A DNA stretch of 64,000 nt. Origin: Flavobacterium humidisoli. GTDB taxonomy: Bacteria > Bacteroidota > Bacteroidia > Flavobacteriales > Flavobacteriaceae. Position numbers and translations under genes: made by a program. The stretch spans positions 2,542,001-2,606,000 of the forward strand of contig NZ_CP096829.1 of the NCBI RefSeq assembly GCF_023272795.1, given 5' to 3'. Positions 20,201-28,811 of this stretch are shown piece after piece. The notes beneath the pieces were generated by a model. It had not been told where the DNA came from. It saw only the letters and a program-made list of their open reading frames with translations, and did no database searches. Position 1 is the stretch's first letter. Each line of letters begins with the position of its first letter.

Positions 20201-22110
20201 ATTTTCAGGAAATCATCAATAACAGCTCAGTGCAGAATATCTTAAACCAGTATATCGTGAATAATGTGGAGGGGAATGTGAGCTATGACGCTGACAACAA
20301 CACCTTCACGTATGTTGATTCATCGGGAGCGGTTCAGGTAATCGACATCGCCTCTATGGTAAAAGCCAATGAGACCGTAACCACTCTTGTGGGGGATTCC
20401 AAGGCAGTGTATACCTACACCAATGAGAAGGGCGATAAGGTTAAGATCGATGTGCCTGGGGATGTTGCGAATAATTTTCAGGAAATCATCAATAACAGCT
20501 CAGTGCAGAATATCTTAAACCAGTATATCGTGAATAATGTGGAGGGGAATGTGAGCTATGACGCTGACAACAACACCTTCACGTATGTTGATTCATCGGG
20601 AGCGGTTCAGGTAATCGACATCGCCTCTATGGTAAAAGCCAATGAGACCGTAACCACTCTTGTGGGGGATTCCAAGGCAGTGTATACCTACACCAATGAG
20701 AAGGGCGATAAGGTTAAGATCGATGTGCCTGGGGATGTTGCGAATAATTTTCAGGAAATCATCAATAACAGCTCAGTGCAGAATATCCTAGACCAGTATA
20801 TCGTGAATAATGTGGAGGGGAATGTGAGCTATGACGCTGCCAAGAACACCTTCACGTATGTTGATTCATCGGGAGCGGTTCAGGTAATCGACATCGCCTC
20901 TATGGTAAAAGCCAATGAGACCGTAACCACTCTTGTGGGGGATTCCAAGGCAGTGTATACCTACACCAATGAGAAGGGCGACAAGGTTAAGATCGATGTG
21001 CCTGGGGATGTTGCGAATAATTTTCAGGAAATCATCAATAACAGCTCAGTGCAGAATATCCTAGACCAGTATATCGTGAATAATGTGGAGGGGAATGTGA
21101 GCTATGACGCTGCCAAGAACACCTTCACGTATGTTGATTCATCGGGAGCGGTTCAGGTAATCGACATCGCCTCTATGGTAAAAGCCAATGAGACCGTAAC
21201 CACTCTTGTGGGGGATTCCAAGGCAGTGTATACCTACACCAATGAGAAGGGCGATAAGGTTAAGATTGATGTGCCTGGGGATGTTGCGAATAATTTTCAG
21301 GAAATCATCAATAACAGCTCAGTGCAGAATATCCTAGACCAGTATATCGTGAATAATGTGGAGGGGAATGTGAGCTATGACGCTGCCAAGAACACCTTCA
21401 CGTATGTTGATTCATCGGGAGCGGTTCAGGTAATCGACATCGCCCCTATGGTAAAAGCAAATGAAACGGTTACTACATTACAGTTAGCAGGTAATAAATT
21501 AGTATATCGCAATGAAAAAGGGGATAATCCCGATATTGATTTGTCTTCGCTTACAAATACTGCATGGAATATTGCTGGAAATGCTGGAACTTCAGCTGAT
21601 AGTAATTTCTTGGGTACAACAGATCCAGTGGATTTAGTTTTCCGTACCAATAAAACTGAAAAAATGAGAATTACTTCTACGGGCAACGTAGGTATAGCTA
21701 ACAGTAATCCAGAATATGCTTTGGATATTATTGGTGATGCTAAGGTTTCCAACAATGTATATTGTGCCTCAGTATTTACAACTTCTGATGTTCGTTTGAA
21801 AAAAAATATTAAAAATTTAAATGACGGGTTAAAAACAATTTCCTTACTGCGACCTGTCACTTATATAAAGAAAACTAATATGAATGCAAAAGATTATACA
21901 ATAAGCGAGAGTGGTTTTATTGCGCAGGAAGTGCGTAAAGTGCTTCCTGATCTTGTTACAGAAATGAACGATCCTGATAAAACATTGATTGTTAATTATA
22001 ATGCGGTTATTCCAATTTTAACTAAAGCTATTCAGGAACAGCAAGTTCAGATTGAGGCGCAGCAAAAGCAGATTGATATGCTTGTTAAGGCTTTAGAGCA
22101 TAAAAAATAG
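17213..22110 (+). CDS. Giant repeat fibre protein with Peptidase_S74 intramolecular chaperone tail (one-base frameshift)
   Basis: With one missing base restored this is a single gene of about 1632 residues. It has a signal peptide (LFLALCYKANSQ) and the family N-terminal module (VGVGTVLPNASAQLDVV, KGVLIPRV, VPGYYYWYDNRW). Fifteen copies of a unit of about 91 residues follow (VDSSGAVQVIDIASMVKAN... to NNVEGNVSYDA). The end is a Peptidase_S74 domain: SDVRLKKNI, LRPVTYIKK, GFIAQEVRKVLP, VNYNAVIPIL, then a coiled coil. In phage fibres this domain trimerises the fibre and cuts itself off at the Ser of the SDxRLK motif; Ser and Lys are both present here (Ser codon at 21784). The frame breaks at about 17953, where one unit reads GCAGTGATACC instead of GCAGTGTATACC; the downstream frame continues to 22110. 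Without repair only a 282-residue N-terminal piece would be made. An assembly or sequencing error is possible. Confidence 0.75.
17580..21480 (+). repeat. Tandem coding repeat, 15 x 273 bp, nearly identical
   Basis: The start GTTGATTCATCGGGAGCGG recurs at 17585, 17858, 18130 and then every 273 bases to 21406. The 272-base step from 17858 to 18130 marks a one-base deletion. Copies differ at only a few two-state positions (AAKN or ADNN; ILDQ or ILNQ; GATAAG or GACAAG), so the array has been homogenised recently. The last copy begins to diverge at IAPMVK. Confidence 0.95.
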
Positions 22111-22127
22111 ATTCTTAGTTTGATACG

Positions 22128-22153
22128 ATGGTTTGGTTGTTAAGCCAAACCAT
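22128..22153 (+). terminator. Hairpin between the giant fibre gene and the cassette 2 cargo gene
   Basis: Nine-base arms (ATGGTTTGG and CCAAACCAT) with an eight-base loop lie 17 bases after the stop of the fibre gene and 40 bases before the ATG of 22193, followed by TTATC. It may end or attenuate read-through from the fibre gene into the cassette. Confidence 0.55.
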
Positions 22154-22192
22154 TTATCATCTGTAATTGTTTAATGTTTTTACTATTTTGAT

Positions 22193-23422
22193 ATGATATT
22201 TTTTATAAAAGATAAAGCACTTCTCGCCATAATTTTTCCTGCGGCTATTTTTGCGCAAACCAGTAATCATGGTGAATTATACATCTCTCCTAATACTGTT
22301 ATGAGTGTAGTTGAGGAGTTTGACAACAAGGGCAGCGGTGATTTTATAAATGACGGTGATTTGGTTCTTTACAGCCATTATAACAATGATGGCCTGGTTA
22401 CTTTCACTCCTGAGAGTATTCCTGGTGTTACCAGGCTGCATGGGAAAGATGGCATGCAAAATATTTCAGGAGGGGCACCAATGGATTGGAATAACGTCGA
22501 GTTTGATAATCGTTCTTCTCAACCTTTTTTTTCTTTAACCAATCAGGTCAGTATCTACGGCAAGGCTGACTTTTTAAGTGGCGTTGTTAAAAATGAAGGA
22601 AGAACCGATATGCTGATTTTTGAAAAAAATGCCAGCCATACCAATACTGGAGACCTTAGCCATGTGGACGGTTATGTTAAGAAAAATGGAAATCAGGCTG
22701 GTTTTACATTCCCGGTTGGAAATAAGGGCAATTATGCGTATTTGAGGATTTCTGAGGCCAGTAATCCTTCCAATGCCTATTTTGGCAAATACAATTTTGA
22801 GAATTCAAACAATTTGTACCCGCATAAAAAGAATGCCTCCAATATTTATATTGATCAGAAGCAGTATTGGAATGTGGATAAGATCAGCGGTGCTGATGAT
22901 GTTTTTCTTTCTTTGTTTGTAGATAAAAATACTGCTGATTTAAAAAAAACTTATGAAGACCTGCATATTGTGGGCTGGAACCCCGTTCAAAGTACTTGGG
23001 TAGATCTTGGCGGAGAATATAACGATTCAAGAAATGAAGTTACTACAACAGCTAAAGCTTTAAACTTGTATCAGGTCTTTACTTTTGCCATTGTAAGTTC
23101 AGTTGCTGAGGATAACGATGTTCTTGCCGATCAGGGGATGTCTCCAAATGGTGATGGCTATAATGATTTTTTTTATATCAAAAATATAGAAAAATATCCT
23201 GATAACTCCGTTGAAATTTATAATCGATGGGGAGTCAGGGTTTATGAGAAAAGGGGGTATGATAATAATCCGGCTGCTTCCTTTAATGGCATTTCCCAAG
23301 GTGGCGCCACTATTTCAAAGTCGGAAGGGCTGCCTGAAGGAGTATATTTTTATGTTATAACCTATAAGGATCAAAATGGAGTAAAAAAAGAGATAAAAAG
23401 CTACTTGTATATCAAAAAATAG
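22193..23422 (+). CDS. T9SS type B sorting domain-containing secreted protein (short cargo)
   Basis: The 409-residue product has a signal peptide (LLAIIFPAAIFAQ), a beta-rich body, and from about residue 312 a type B (gliding-motility-associated) C-terminal domain: MSPNGDGYNDFFYI, IYNRWGVRVYEK, LPEGVYFYVITY, ending in SYLYIKK. It is a paralogue of the cargo at 1250-2470, sharing the GELYISPNTVMSVV start, NNDG, SHVDGYV and FPVGN positions. It lies 82 bases after the giant S74 fibre gene and 31 bases before a PorP/SprF gene, so the order fibre, cargo, PorP, OmpA mirrors the left end of the window. Its body has no known catalytic motif; a surface-exposed structural part is inferred. Confidence 0.85.
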   Translation: MIFFIKDKALLAIIFPAAIFAQTSNHGELYISPNTVMSVVEEFDNKGSGDFINDGDLVLYSHYNNDGLVTFTPESIPGVTRLHGKDGMQNISGGAPMDWNNVEFDNRSSQPFFSLTNQVSIYGKADFLSGVVKNEGRTDMLIFEKNASHTNTGDLSHVDGYVKKNGNQAGFTFPVGNKGNYAYLRISEASNPSNAYFGKYNFENSNNLYPHKKNASNIYIDQKQYWNVDKISGADDVFLSLFVDKNTADLKKTYEDLHIVGWNPVQSTWVDLGGEYNDSRNEVTTTAKALNLYQVFTFAIVSSVAEDNDVLADQGMSPNGDGYNDFFYIKNIEKYPDNSVEIYNRWGVRVYEKRGYDNNPAASFNGISQGGATISKSEGLPEGVYFYVITYKDQNGVKKEIKSYLYIKK

Positions 23423-23453
23423 TCTGATATCAAAGAGCTACTAAAAAAACTAA

Positions 23454-24386
23454 ATGATGAAAACAAAACTATTTTTAATTTTTCTAATGTGTTTGTCGGC
23501 TATGGCTTTTGGACAGCAGGAGCCCCAGTATACCCAGTATATGTATAACACTATGGCTGTAAATCCAGCTTATGCCGGCTCAAGGGGGGCGTTAGATGTT
23601 TTTCTTTTACATCGTGCGCAATGGCTTGGCTTTGATGGCGCGCCGGTGACGACAAATTTTAGTATCGATTCGCCTGTCAGTGAAAATATTGGCGTAGGAG
23701 TGTCTTTAATGAAAGATAAAATCGGGCCATCTAGTGAAAATGACCTGGCTGCAAATCTTTCTTATGGTTTTTACATTAACGAGATCTATAGGCTGAGCTT
23801 TGGCTTAAGGGTAAGCGCAAATGTTTTGGATATTGATTTTTCCAATACGCATGTAAACGATCTAAATGATTATGCATTTGAGACTAATATTGATAACCGC
23901 TTCTCTCCCAATATTGGAGCTGGCGTTTATTTGAATTCCGATAATAGCTATATCGGAATTTCCTCTCCTGCTTTTCTAAAATCAGAACATTTTGACAGAT
24001 ATGCAGAACCGAATGCCAGTTCGCATGTTATAAACAAACAGATGCATCTTTATCTCATGGGAGGATATGTTTTTGATTTGAGCGATAATGTAAAATTTAA
24101 ACCTTCATTCTTATCAAAACTGACCTCTGGAGCGCCTGTACAGGTTGATTTGTCGGCTAATTTTTTAATGAATGATAAAATTTGTGCAGGTTTGGCATAT
24201 CGTTGGAACGCCGCGCTCAGTGCGCTTGTGGGATTTCAGGCAACTAATAATTGGTTCATCGGCTATTCCTATGATATGGAAACAACAAGACTGGCCAATT
24301 ATAATTCAGGTTCGCATGAAATCTTTCTTCGATATGAGCTGTTTAATAAATATAACAGGTATGTTGTTTCACCTAGGTTTTTCTAA
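23454..24386 (+). CDS. PorP/SprF family type IX secretion outer-membrane protein
   Basis: The 310-residue protein has a signal peptide (FLMCLSAMAFGQQ), the family start QYTQYMYNTMAVNPAYAGSRG, and the motifs HRAQWLGFDGAPVT, NIGVGVSLMKDKIGP and GSHEIFLRYELFNKYNR. These align well by eye with the PorP/SprF at 2470-3411, so the two cassettes are paralogous. Such proteins form outer-membrane parts of the T9SS or cargo-specific helpers; SprF is the best studied. The start ATG is 31 bases after the stop of the cargo gene and an OmpA-like gene begins about 37 bases downstream. The barrel ends in an aromatic residue (PRFF), typical of outer-membrane proteins. Confidence 0.88.
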   Translation: MMKTKLFLIFLMCLSAMAFGQQEPQYTQYMYNTMAVNPAYAGSRGALDVFLLHRAQWLGFDGAPVTTNFSIDSPVSENIGVGVSLMKDKIGPSSENDLAANLSYGFYINEIYRLSFGLRVSANVLDIDFSNTHVNDLNDYAFETNIDNRFSPNIGAGVYLNSDNSYIGISSPAFLKSEHFDRYAEPNASSHVINKQMHLYLMGGYVFDLSDNVKFKPSFLSKLTSGAPVQVDLSANFLMNDKICAGLAYRWNAALSALVGFQATNNWFIGYSYDMETTRLANYNSGSHEIFLRYELFNKYNRYVVSPRFF

Positions 24387-24423
24387 ATCGGCATGTTTTG
24401 ATGCCTAATAAATATATGTGAGT

Positions 24424-26376
24424 ATGAAAGTTTGTATAAAAGGTCTATATATCTTCTTAAGTTTCTTCTTTATTAATTCTGTTTTAGCCCAAAAGAAGCA
24501 AATTGCTATTGCGAACGAAAAATTCCAAGAGTGTTTCTATATAGACGCTATTAAAATTTATGAGCGTCTGGCCGAAAAAGGATATAGAGATGAAATGGTA
24601 TTGAAGAAGCTCGGGGACTGCTATTATTTCAATTCAGATTATGTAAAATCACATAAGTGGTATAGCCAGCTGTTTGCTATAAACCCGAAACAGGACCCTG
24701 AATATATTTACAGATACGCCCAATCGCTGAAATCAGTTGGGAATTATGGCAAAGCAGATAGTTATTTAAGTGATTTTGTAAAAGCCTCCCAGTCGGATGC
24801 CAGGGCTGTGCTGCTGGATAAGAATAAAAATTATCTCGAGATAATCAAATCCAATTCTGGCCGTTACCAGATTAATAATTTAGATATTAATTCTGATTTG
24901 TCTGATTTTGGGAGTGCTGTTTGGAATTCCAAACTAGTTTTTGCTTCTTCTAGGAATATCGGTGCTAAAACAAAAAAAATCAGCCATTGGGATAATAATC
25001 CTTATAATTCGCTATTTTATTCGCTCATAGACAATGAGTCTAAGCTTTCAGAACCGGAATTGTTTAGTTCTAAGGCGATTGCATCGAAGTATAATGAGTC
25101 TACGCCTGTTTTTTCTAAAGATGGCAGGACTATGTATTTTACGCGCAATAATGTATCTAAAGTTAAAAAAGATAACAGAGGAAATCCGATTATTATCTTG
25201 AAGATATATAAGAGCATAATGGATGGTGAGAACTGGTCTGTCCCTGTAGAACTGCCTTTTAACAGTAATGAATACAATGTTGCGCATCCTGCTTTGAGCC
25301 CTGATGGGAAGTATCTCTTTTTTGCTTCTAATATGCCTGGCACGCTTGGCCAGTCTGATTTGTTCTTTGTAGAGCTCAAATCCGATGGCAGCTATAGCGC
25401 TCCTAAAAATTTAGGAAGCATAATTAATACTGAAGGGAGGGAAACCTTCCCTTTTATTACAGAGGCAAATGAACTGTATTTTTCCAGTGACGGACATCCC
25501 GGACTTGGAGGTTTAGATGTTTTTGTCGCTACCCTTGGCAATAGTGCTGATGTTGTGAATGTTGATAATGTTGATAATGTTGGGGAGCCTTTAAACAGCT
25601 CTCATGATGACTTTTGCTTTTTTATAAATTCTTTTACTAAAAAAGGTTTTTTTACATCCAACAGACCTGACGGAAAAGGGCTTGATGATATCTATTCTCT
25701 AGTGGAGACCCGAAGGCTCAATGGTTTTATACTCGATAAGGTGCTTATCGATAAAAATAGCGGTCTGCCTATCGCGGGCGTTAAGATATCGGTATCAAAC
25801 GAACAGTTTGGTTTTGTTTGTGAAACCGTTACTGATTCTTCAGGACGCTTTAGCGTTCCTCTTGATTACAATAAGAAGTACTATATTAAGGCAGAGAAAG
25901 AAGAGTACCTTACGGCCGAAAAGCCTATTATGGTCAGCAAATTAGGCAATGAGGATAAAGACTTTGTGCTTCAGACTGAAAAAAGACTCCTCCCGGTAAA
26001 GAGCGGTGATGATGTGGCCAGGCTTTTTGATATCGGCATTTTGTACTTTGATTTAAATAACTCGGCCATAACTTCTAAGGCCAGCGTGCAATTAGAGAAG
26101 ATGCTCGAGCTGCTAAAGGAGTATCCGTCATTAAATATTGAGATTCGCACGCATACCGACAGCAGGGGTTCAGATGCGTATAACATGCAGCTCTCAGAGA
26201 GACGGAATAAGTCGATTGCCGGCTGGCTAGCGCAGAGAGGCATAGAGCCGAAGCGTCTCTCAGGTAAGGGCTATGGCGAGTCTATGCTGGTTAACCAATG
26301 CGGGGATGGGGTGAAATGCAGCGAGGAGGAGCATCAGCAAAACCGCAGGAGCGAATTTATATTTGTCAGGCCATAA
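24424..26376 (+). CDS. OmpA family protein with TPR-like, PD40 and carboxypeptidase-regulatory-like domains
   Basis: From the ATG at 24424 the product has 650 residues; a GTG at 24418 in the same frame would add two. The start is chosen because the ATG leads directly into the signal peptide (LYIFLSFFFINSVLAQ). TPR-like helices follow to about residue 130, then PD40 propeller strands (HPALSPDGKYLFFASN, GRETFPFITEANELYFSSDGHPG), a CarboxypepD_reg-like fold (about 440-525), and an OmpA domain (LYFDLNN, RTHTDSRGS, LSGKGYGES, NRRSEFIF). It matches 3423-5357 in order and spacing and is presumably the peptidoglycan-bound partner of the adjacent PorP/SprF. Its 3' end has been copied as a fossil at 28678-28757. 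Confidence 0.87.
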   Translation: MKVCIKGLYIFLSFFFINSVLAQKKQIAIANEKFQECFYIDAIKIYERLAEKGYRDEMVLKKLGDCYYFNSDYVKSHKWYSQLFAINPKQDPEYIYRYAQSLKSVGNYGKADSYLSDFVKASQSDARAVLLDKNKNYLEIIKSNSGRYQINNLDINSDLSDFGSAVWNSKLVFASSRNIGAKTKKISHWDNNPYNSLFYSLIDNESKLSEPELFSSKAIASKYNESTPVFSKDGRTMYFTRNNVSKVKKDNRGNPIIILKIYKSIMDGENWSVPVELPFNSNEYNVAHPALSPDGKYLFFASNMPGTLGQSDLFFVELKSDGSYSAPKNLGSIINTEGRETFPFITEANELYFSSDGHPGLGGLDVFVATLGNSADVVNVDNVDNVGEPLNSSHDDFCFFINSFTKKGFFTSNRPDGKGLDDIYSLVETRRLNGFILDKVLIDKNSGLPIAGVKISVSNEQFGFVCETVTDSSGRFSVPLDYNKKYYIKAEKEEYLTAEKPIMVSKLGNEDKDFVLQTEKRLLPVKSGDDVARLFDIGILYFDLNNSAITSKASVQLEKMLELLKEYPSLNIEIRTHTDSRGSDAYNMQLSERRNKSIAGWLAQRGIEPKRLSGKGYGESMLVNQCGDGVKCSEEEHQQNRRSEFIFVRP

Positions 26377-26410
26377 GTTGGCTGCCTGCCTATAATTATA
26401 ATACAATTTT

Positions 26411-28483
26411 ATGAAAAAATATTTTACAGTTTTTTTATTCTGTATCTCTGCACTTTGTTTTGCGCAAAGCAGTGCTGTAGGCACGCTTACTCCGGAAGCT
26501 TCGGCTATTTTTGAGGTAAAGTCTGTCAAAGGGGGGTTTTTGGCCCCCCGCATGACCCAGGCTCAGCGTGATGCAATTACTGCTCCCGCTGCTGGCGTGA
26601 TGATTTATAATACGGATGTCAACTGCTACGAGTTCTGGAACTCCAGCGAATGGTTTAATACGTGTGTGGACGGCAGATTGGACCCTTCCTCAAACGGCAC
26701 GGCAAAGATAAGCGCTTTTGACTGCAGCGGTGCTGCAAGTGGCGTCTTAAATACAGGTATTGGCGCAGTGGCCACCCAGCAGATTACTGTAACGGTAACG
26801 CGTAAGGGATCCTATAATATCAGCACTTCAGCTGTAAATGGTGTTTTGTTTGCCGATTCTGGCTTTTTTGACAGCATTGGAGACAAAGTGCTTAACCTTA
26901 CAGCGTATGGTATTCCGACAGTTGCAGGCACCTATACCTATACGCTTAATACTACCCCTTCGTGCAGTTTTGGCAGGACGGCGGTAAACGGCTCGCTGCT
27001 TGTTATATCCAGCCAGCCTATAGCGCCTGCCGCTTCCTGTTCTGCAAAAGGAGTTGTCAATTTGTCGGTTACCGCTTCGGGGACTACAGGCATTGGCTAT
27101 CAGTGGAGGCGCAATGGGGTAGCTTTGACTGATGATGCAGTTATTTCTGGTGCTGCTTCCAGCGCCTTGAAATTGACAGGCCCCAGAACAAGCGATTCTG
27201 GAAATTATGATGTTGTAATCAGCGGCGATGCCAGCTCTTCCATAACTTCTGCTGCAGTGCAGGTGCAGATAAATCAGAGCCCAGTGGTAGTTACCGCAGA
27301 GCAGAAAATCTGCCTGCCTGCCACCGCCAATCTGACCCTTTCTGGCGTAACACTGGACAGCACTCCCGGATTAGCATACAGCTATTTTACGGATGCTGCT
27401 GCCACTAGCGCTTTGTCCACGCCAGGTTCAGTTGGAACGGGCACGTATTATATAAAAGGCACAGACAGTTTTGGCTGTTTTGATATTAAGCCTGTTACGG
27501 TAAGCACAAACAGCGTTGCTGTTGCGGCCATTGGCGGGGGAGCCGCTGTGGTGACTGTGGGAAATAAAACCCCCGCTTTTACAGATGCAACTCCTGGCGG
27601 CACATGGTCGATCGCCAATGGCACGGGGAGTGCTACTATTGACAGTTCTGGCATTGTTACGGGAGTTTCAGCCGGCACTGTAACTGTTGTTTATAGTGTC
27701 ACAAATGGCGGATGTATCAGTGCGGCGTCAAAAAGCCTGACCATTGATGCAGGAGGGGTTATTCCAGGAAATGCGGTCTGTGCAGGAAAAACCATTTCCA
27801 AGATAGCTTGCACCGGTGTATCTGGAGCTGTTCTTAACGATGATGCTGCCACCCCTGAGGGGATAGAATATGACTGGGCTTCTGCCGCCAGCAGTGTTTT
27901 GGGAGCCGGTTTTGGGGCTACAACCGCAACGCGCGCTCTGGTTGAAATAGGGGGGCAGTGCTGGGCACGCTACAATATGGATGTGGTGAACGGCAATGAT
28001 AAACCTGCCATTAATGATGGCATAGACCGCGGATCGAGCGATTATTACAACAGTGCTGCAGGCGAGCCTGCAGCCAACGAAGGCCTATTGTACCAGTGGT
28101 CAGCGGCAATGAACGGCAGCACAGCGGAGCGCGCTCAGGGAGTCTGCCCTTCAGGCTGGCATGTCCCTTCGGACTGCGAGTGGATGTTTTTAGAAAATAC
28201 CTTGGGTATGACAGTGGCCGATCAAGTAGCTACAGGATACAGATATTCTGGTAGAGTTGGAGATCTAAAAATTGGAGGCTCTTCCGGATTTTCGGGGTTA
28301 TTTTCTGGTTACGGTAATTCTGCGCCGGCTTTCCGCGATCGTGGCAGTATCGGTTACTTTTGGTCGTCGTCAGTTAGTGGTTCTAATGCGTTCAGTCGCA
28401 TCTTGTACTTGTCTTACGCTTATGGTAGCAGGAACTCTACGACCAGAGCGTACAGTTTTTCTGTTCGCTGTCTTAAGGATTGA
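26411..28483 (+). CDS. FISUMP-domain surface protein with Ig-like domains (intact copy)
   Basis: The 690-residue protein has a signal peptide (LFCISALCFAQ) and the fibre-family N-terminal module (SSAVGTLTPEASAIFEVKS, GGFLAPRMTQAQRDAI, YEFWNSSEWF). An Ig-like fold lies at about residues 215-290 (GYQWRRNGVALTDDA, TSDSGNYDVVISGDA) and a BIG_2-like segment at about 375-450 (GGTWSIANGTGSATIDSSG, GVSAGTVTVVYSV). The C-terminus is a Fibrobacter succinogenes major paralogous (FISUMP) domain (GQCWARYNMDV, GLLYQWSAAMNG, CPSGWHVPSDCEWMFLE, GYFWSSS, FSVRCLKD). Base composition is visibly richer in GC than the flanks. It lies 34 bases behind the OmpA gene of cassette 2 and was duplicated in tandem (28812-30923). 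No T9SS signal was seen. A ligand-binding or adhesive surface role is inferred. Confidence 0.85.
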   Translation: MKKYFTVFLFCISALCFAQSSAVGTLTPEASAIFEVKSVKGGFLAPRMTQAQRDAITAPAAGVMIYNTDVNCYEFWNSSEWFNTCVDGRLDPSSNGTAKISAFDCSGAASGVLNTGIGAVATQQITVTVTRKGSYNISTSAVNGVLFADSGFFDSIGDKVLNLTAYGIPTVAGTYTYTLNTTPSCSFGRTAVNGSLLVISSQPIAPAASCSAKGVVNLSVTASGTTGIGYQWRRNGVALTDDAVISGAASSALKLTGPRTSDSGNYDVVISGDASSSITSAAVQVQINQSPVVVTAEQKICLPATANLTLSGVTLDSTPGLAYSYFTDAAATSALSTPGSVGTGTYYIKGTDSFGCFDIKPVTVSTNSVAVAAIGGGAAVVTVGNKTPAFTDATPGGTWSIANGTGSATIDSSGIVTGVSAGTVTVVYSVTNGGCISAASKSLTIDAGGVIPGNAVCAGKTISKIACTGVSGAVLNDDAATPEGIEYDWASAASSVLGAGFGATTATRALVEIGGQCWARYNMDVVNGNDKPAINDGIDRGSSDYYNSAAGEPAANEGLLYQWSAAMNGSTAERAQGVCPSGWHVPSDCEWMFLENTLGMTVADQVATGYRYSGRVGDLKIGGSSGFSGLFSGYGNSAPAFRDRGSIGYFWSSSVSGSNAFSRILYLSYAYGSRNSTTRAYSFSVRCLKD

Positions 28484-28677
28484 TTTATTTTATTTAGCAA
28501 TATCAATCATTTTTAATTATGTTGGTTTTAGAAAAGCGGAGCTGCAGAAGCCAATGCAGTTTGGAATGCATTTCCAGTTAATGGCAGAATGGCAATTTCA
28601 GTGCGAAGCTATGGCGCTGTTTTATATAACGTCAGGGCTTTGTCTTTTAAGGGCGTTTGGCCAGGGGCTGTTCAGCC

Positions 28678-28757
28678 AATGCGGAGATGGGGTAAAATGC
28701 AGTGAGCAGGAGCATCAGTAAAACTGCAGGAGCGAATTTATATTTGTCAGACCATAA
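28678..28757 (+). pseudogene. Fossil of the OmpA gene 3' end, copied with the tandem duplication
   Basis: Read in frame this stretch gives QCGDGVKCSEQEHQ-stop-NCRSEFIFVRP, nearly the same as the last residues of the OmpA-like gene ending at 26376, with one stop gained. It lies just upstream of the second FISUMP gene, as the intact end of OmpA lies upstream of the first, so the duplicated unit included the end of the neighbouring gene. The remaining 28484-28811 bases hold no gene. Confidence 0.9.
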
Positions 28758-28811
28758 CTTGGCTGGCCGTCTTTAGACTTTATTTTTTTCTTAATTATTA
28801 GTGCAGTTTTT

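Noticed and set aside
17580..21480. CRISPR-like regular repetition
   Set aside because: Units are contiguous, in frame and coding, with no unique spacers and no cas genes; the same applies to the other three arrays.
28272..28721. Plus-strand frame of 149 codons overlapping the end of the first FISUMP gene
   Set aside because: It lies in another frame of a clear FISUMP domain and ends in the OmpA fossil; its product has no family features.
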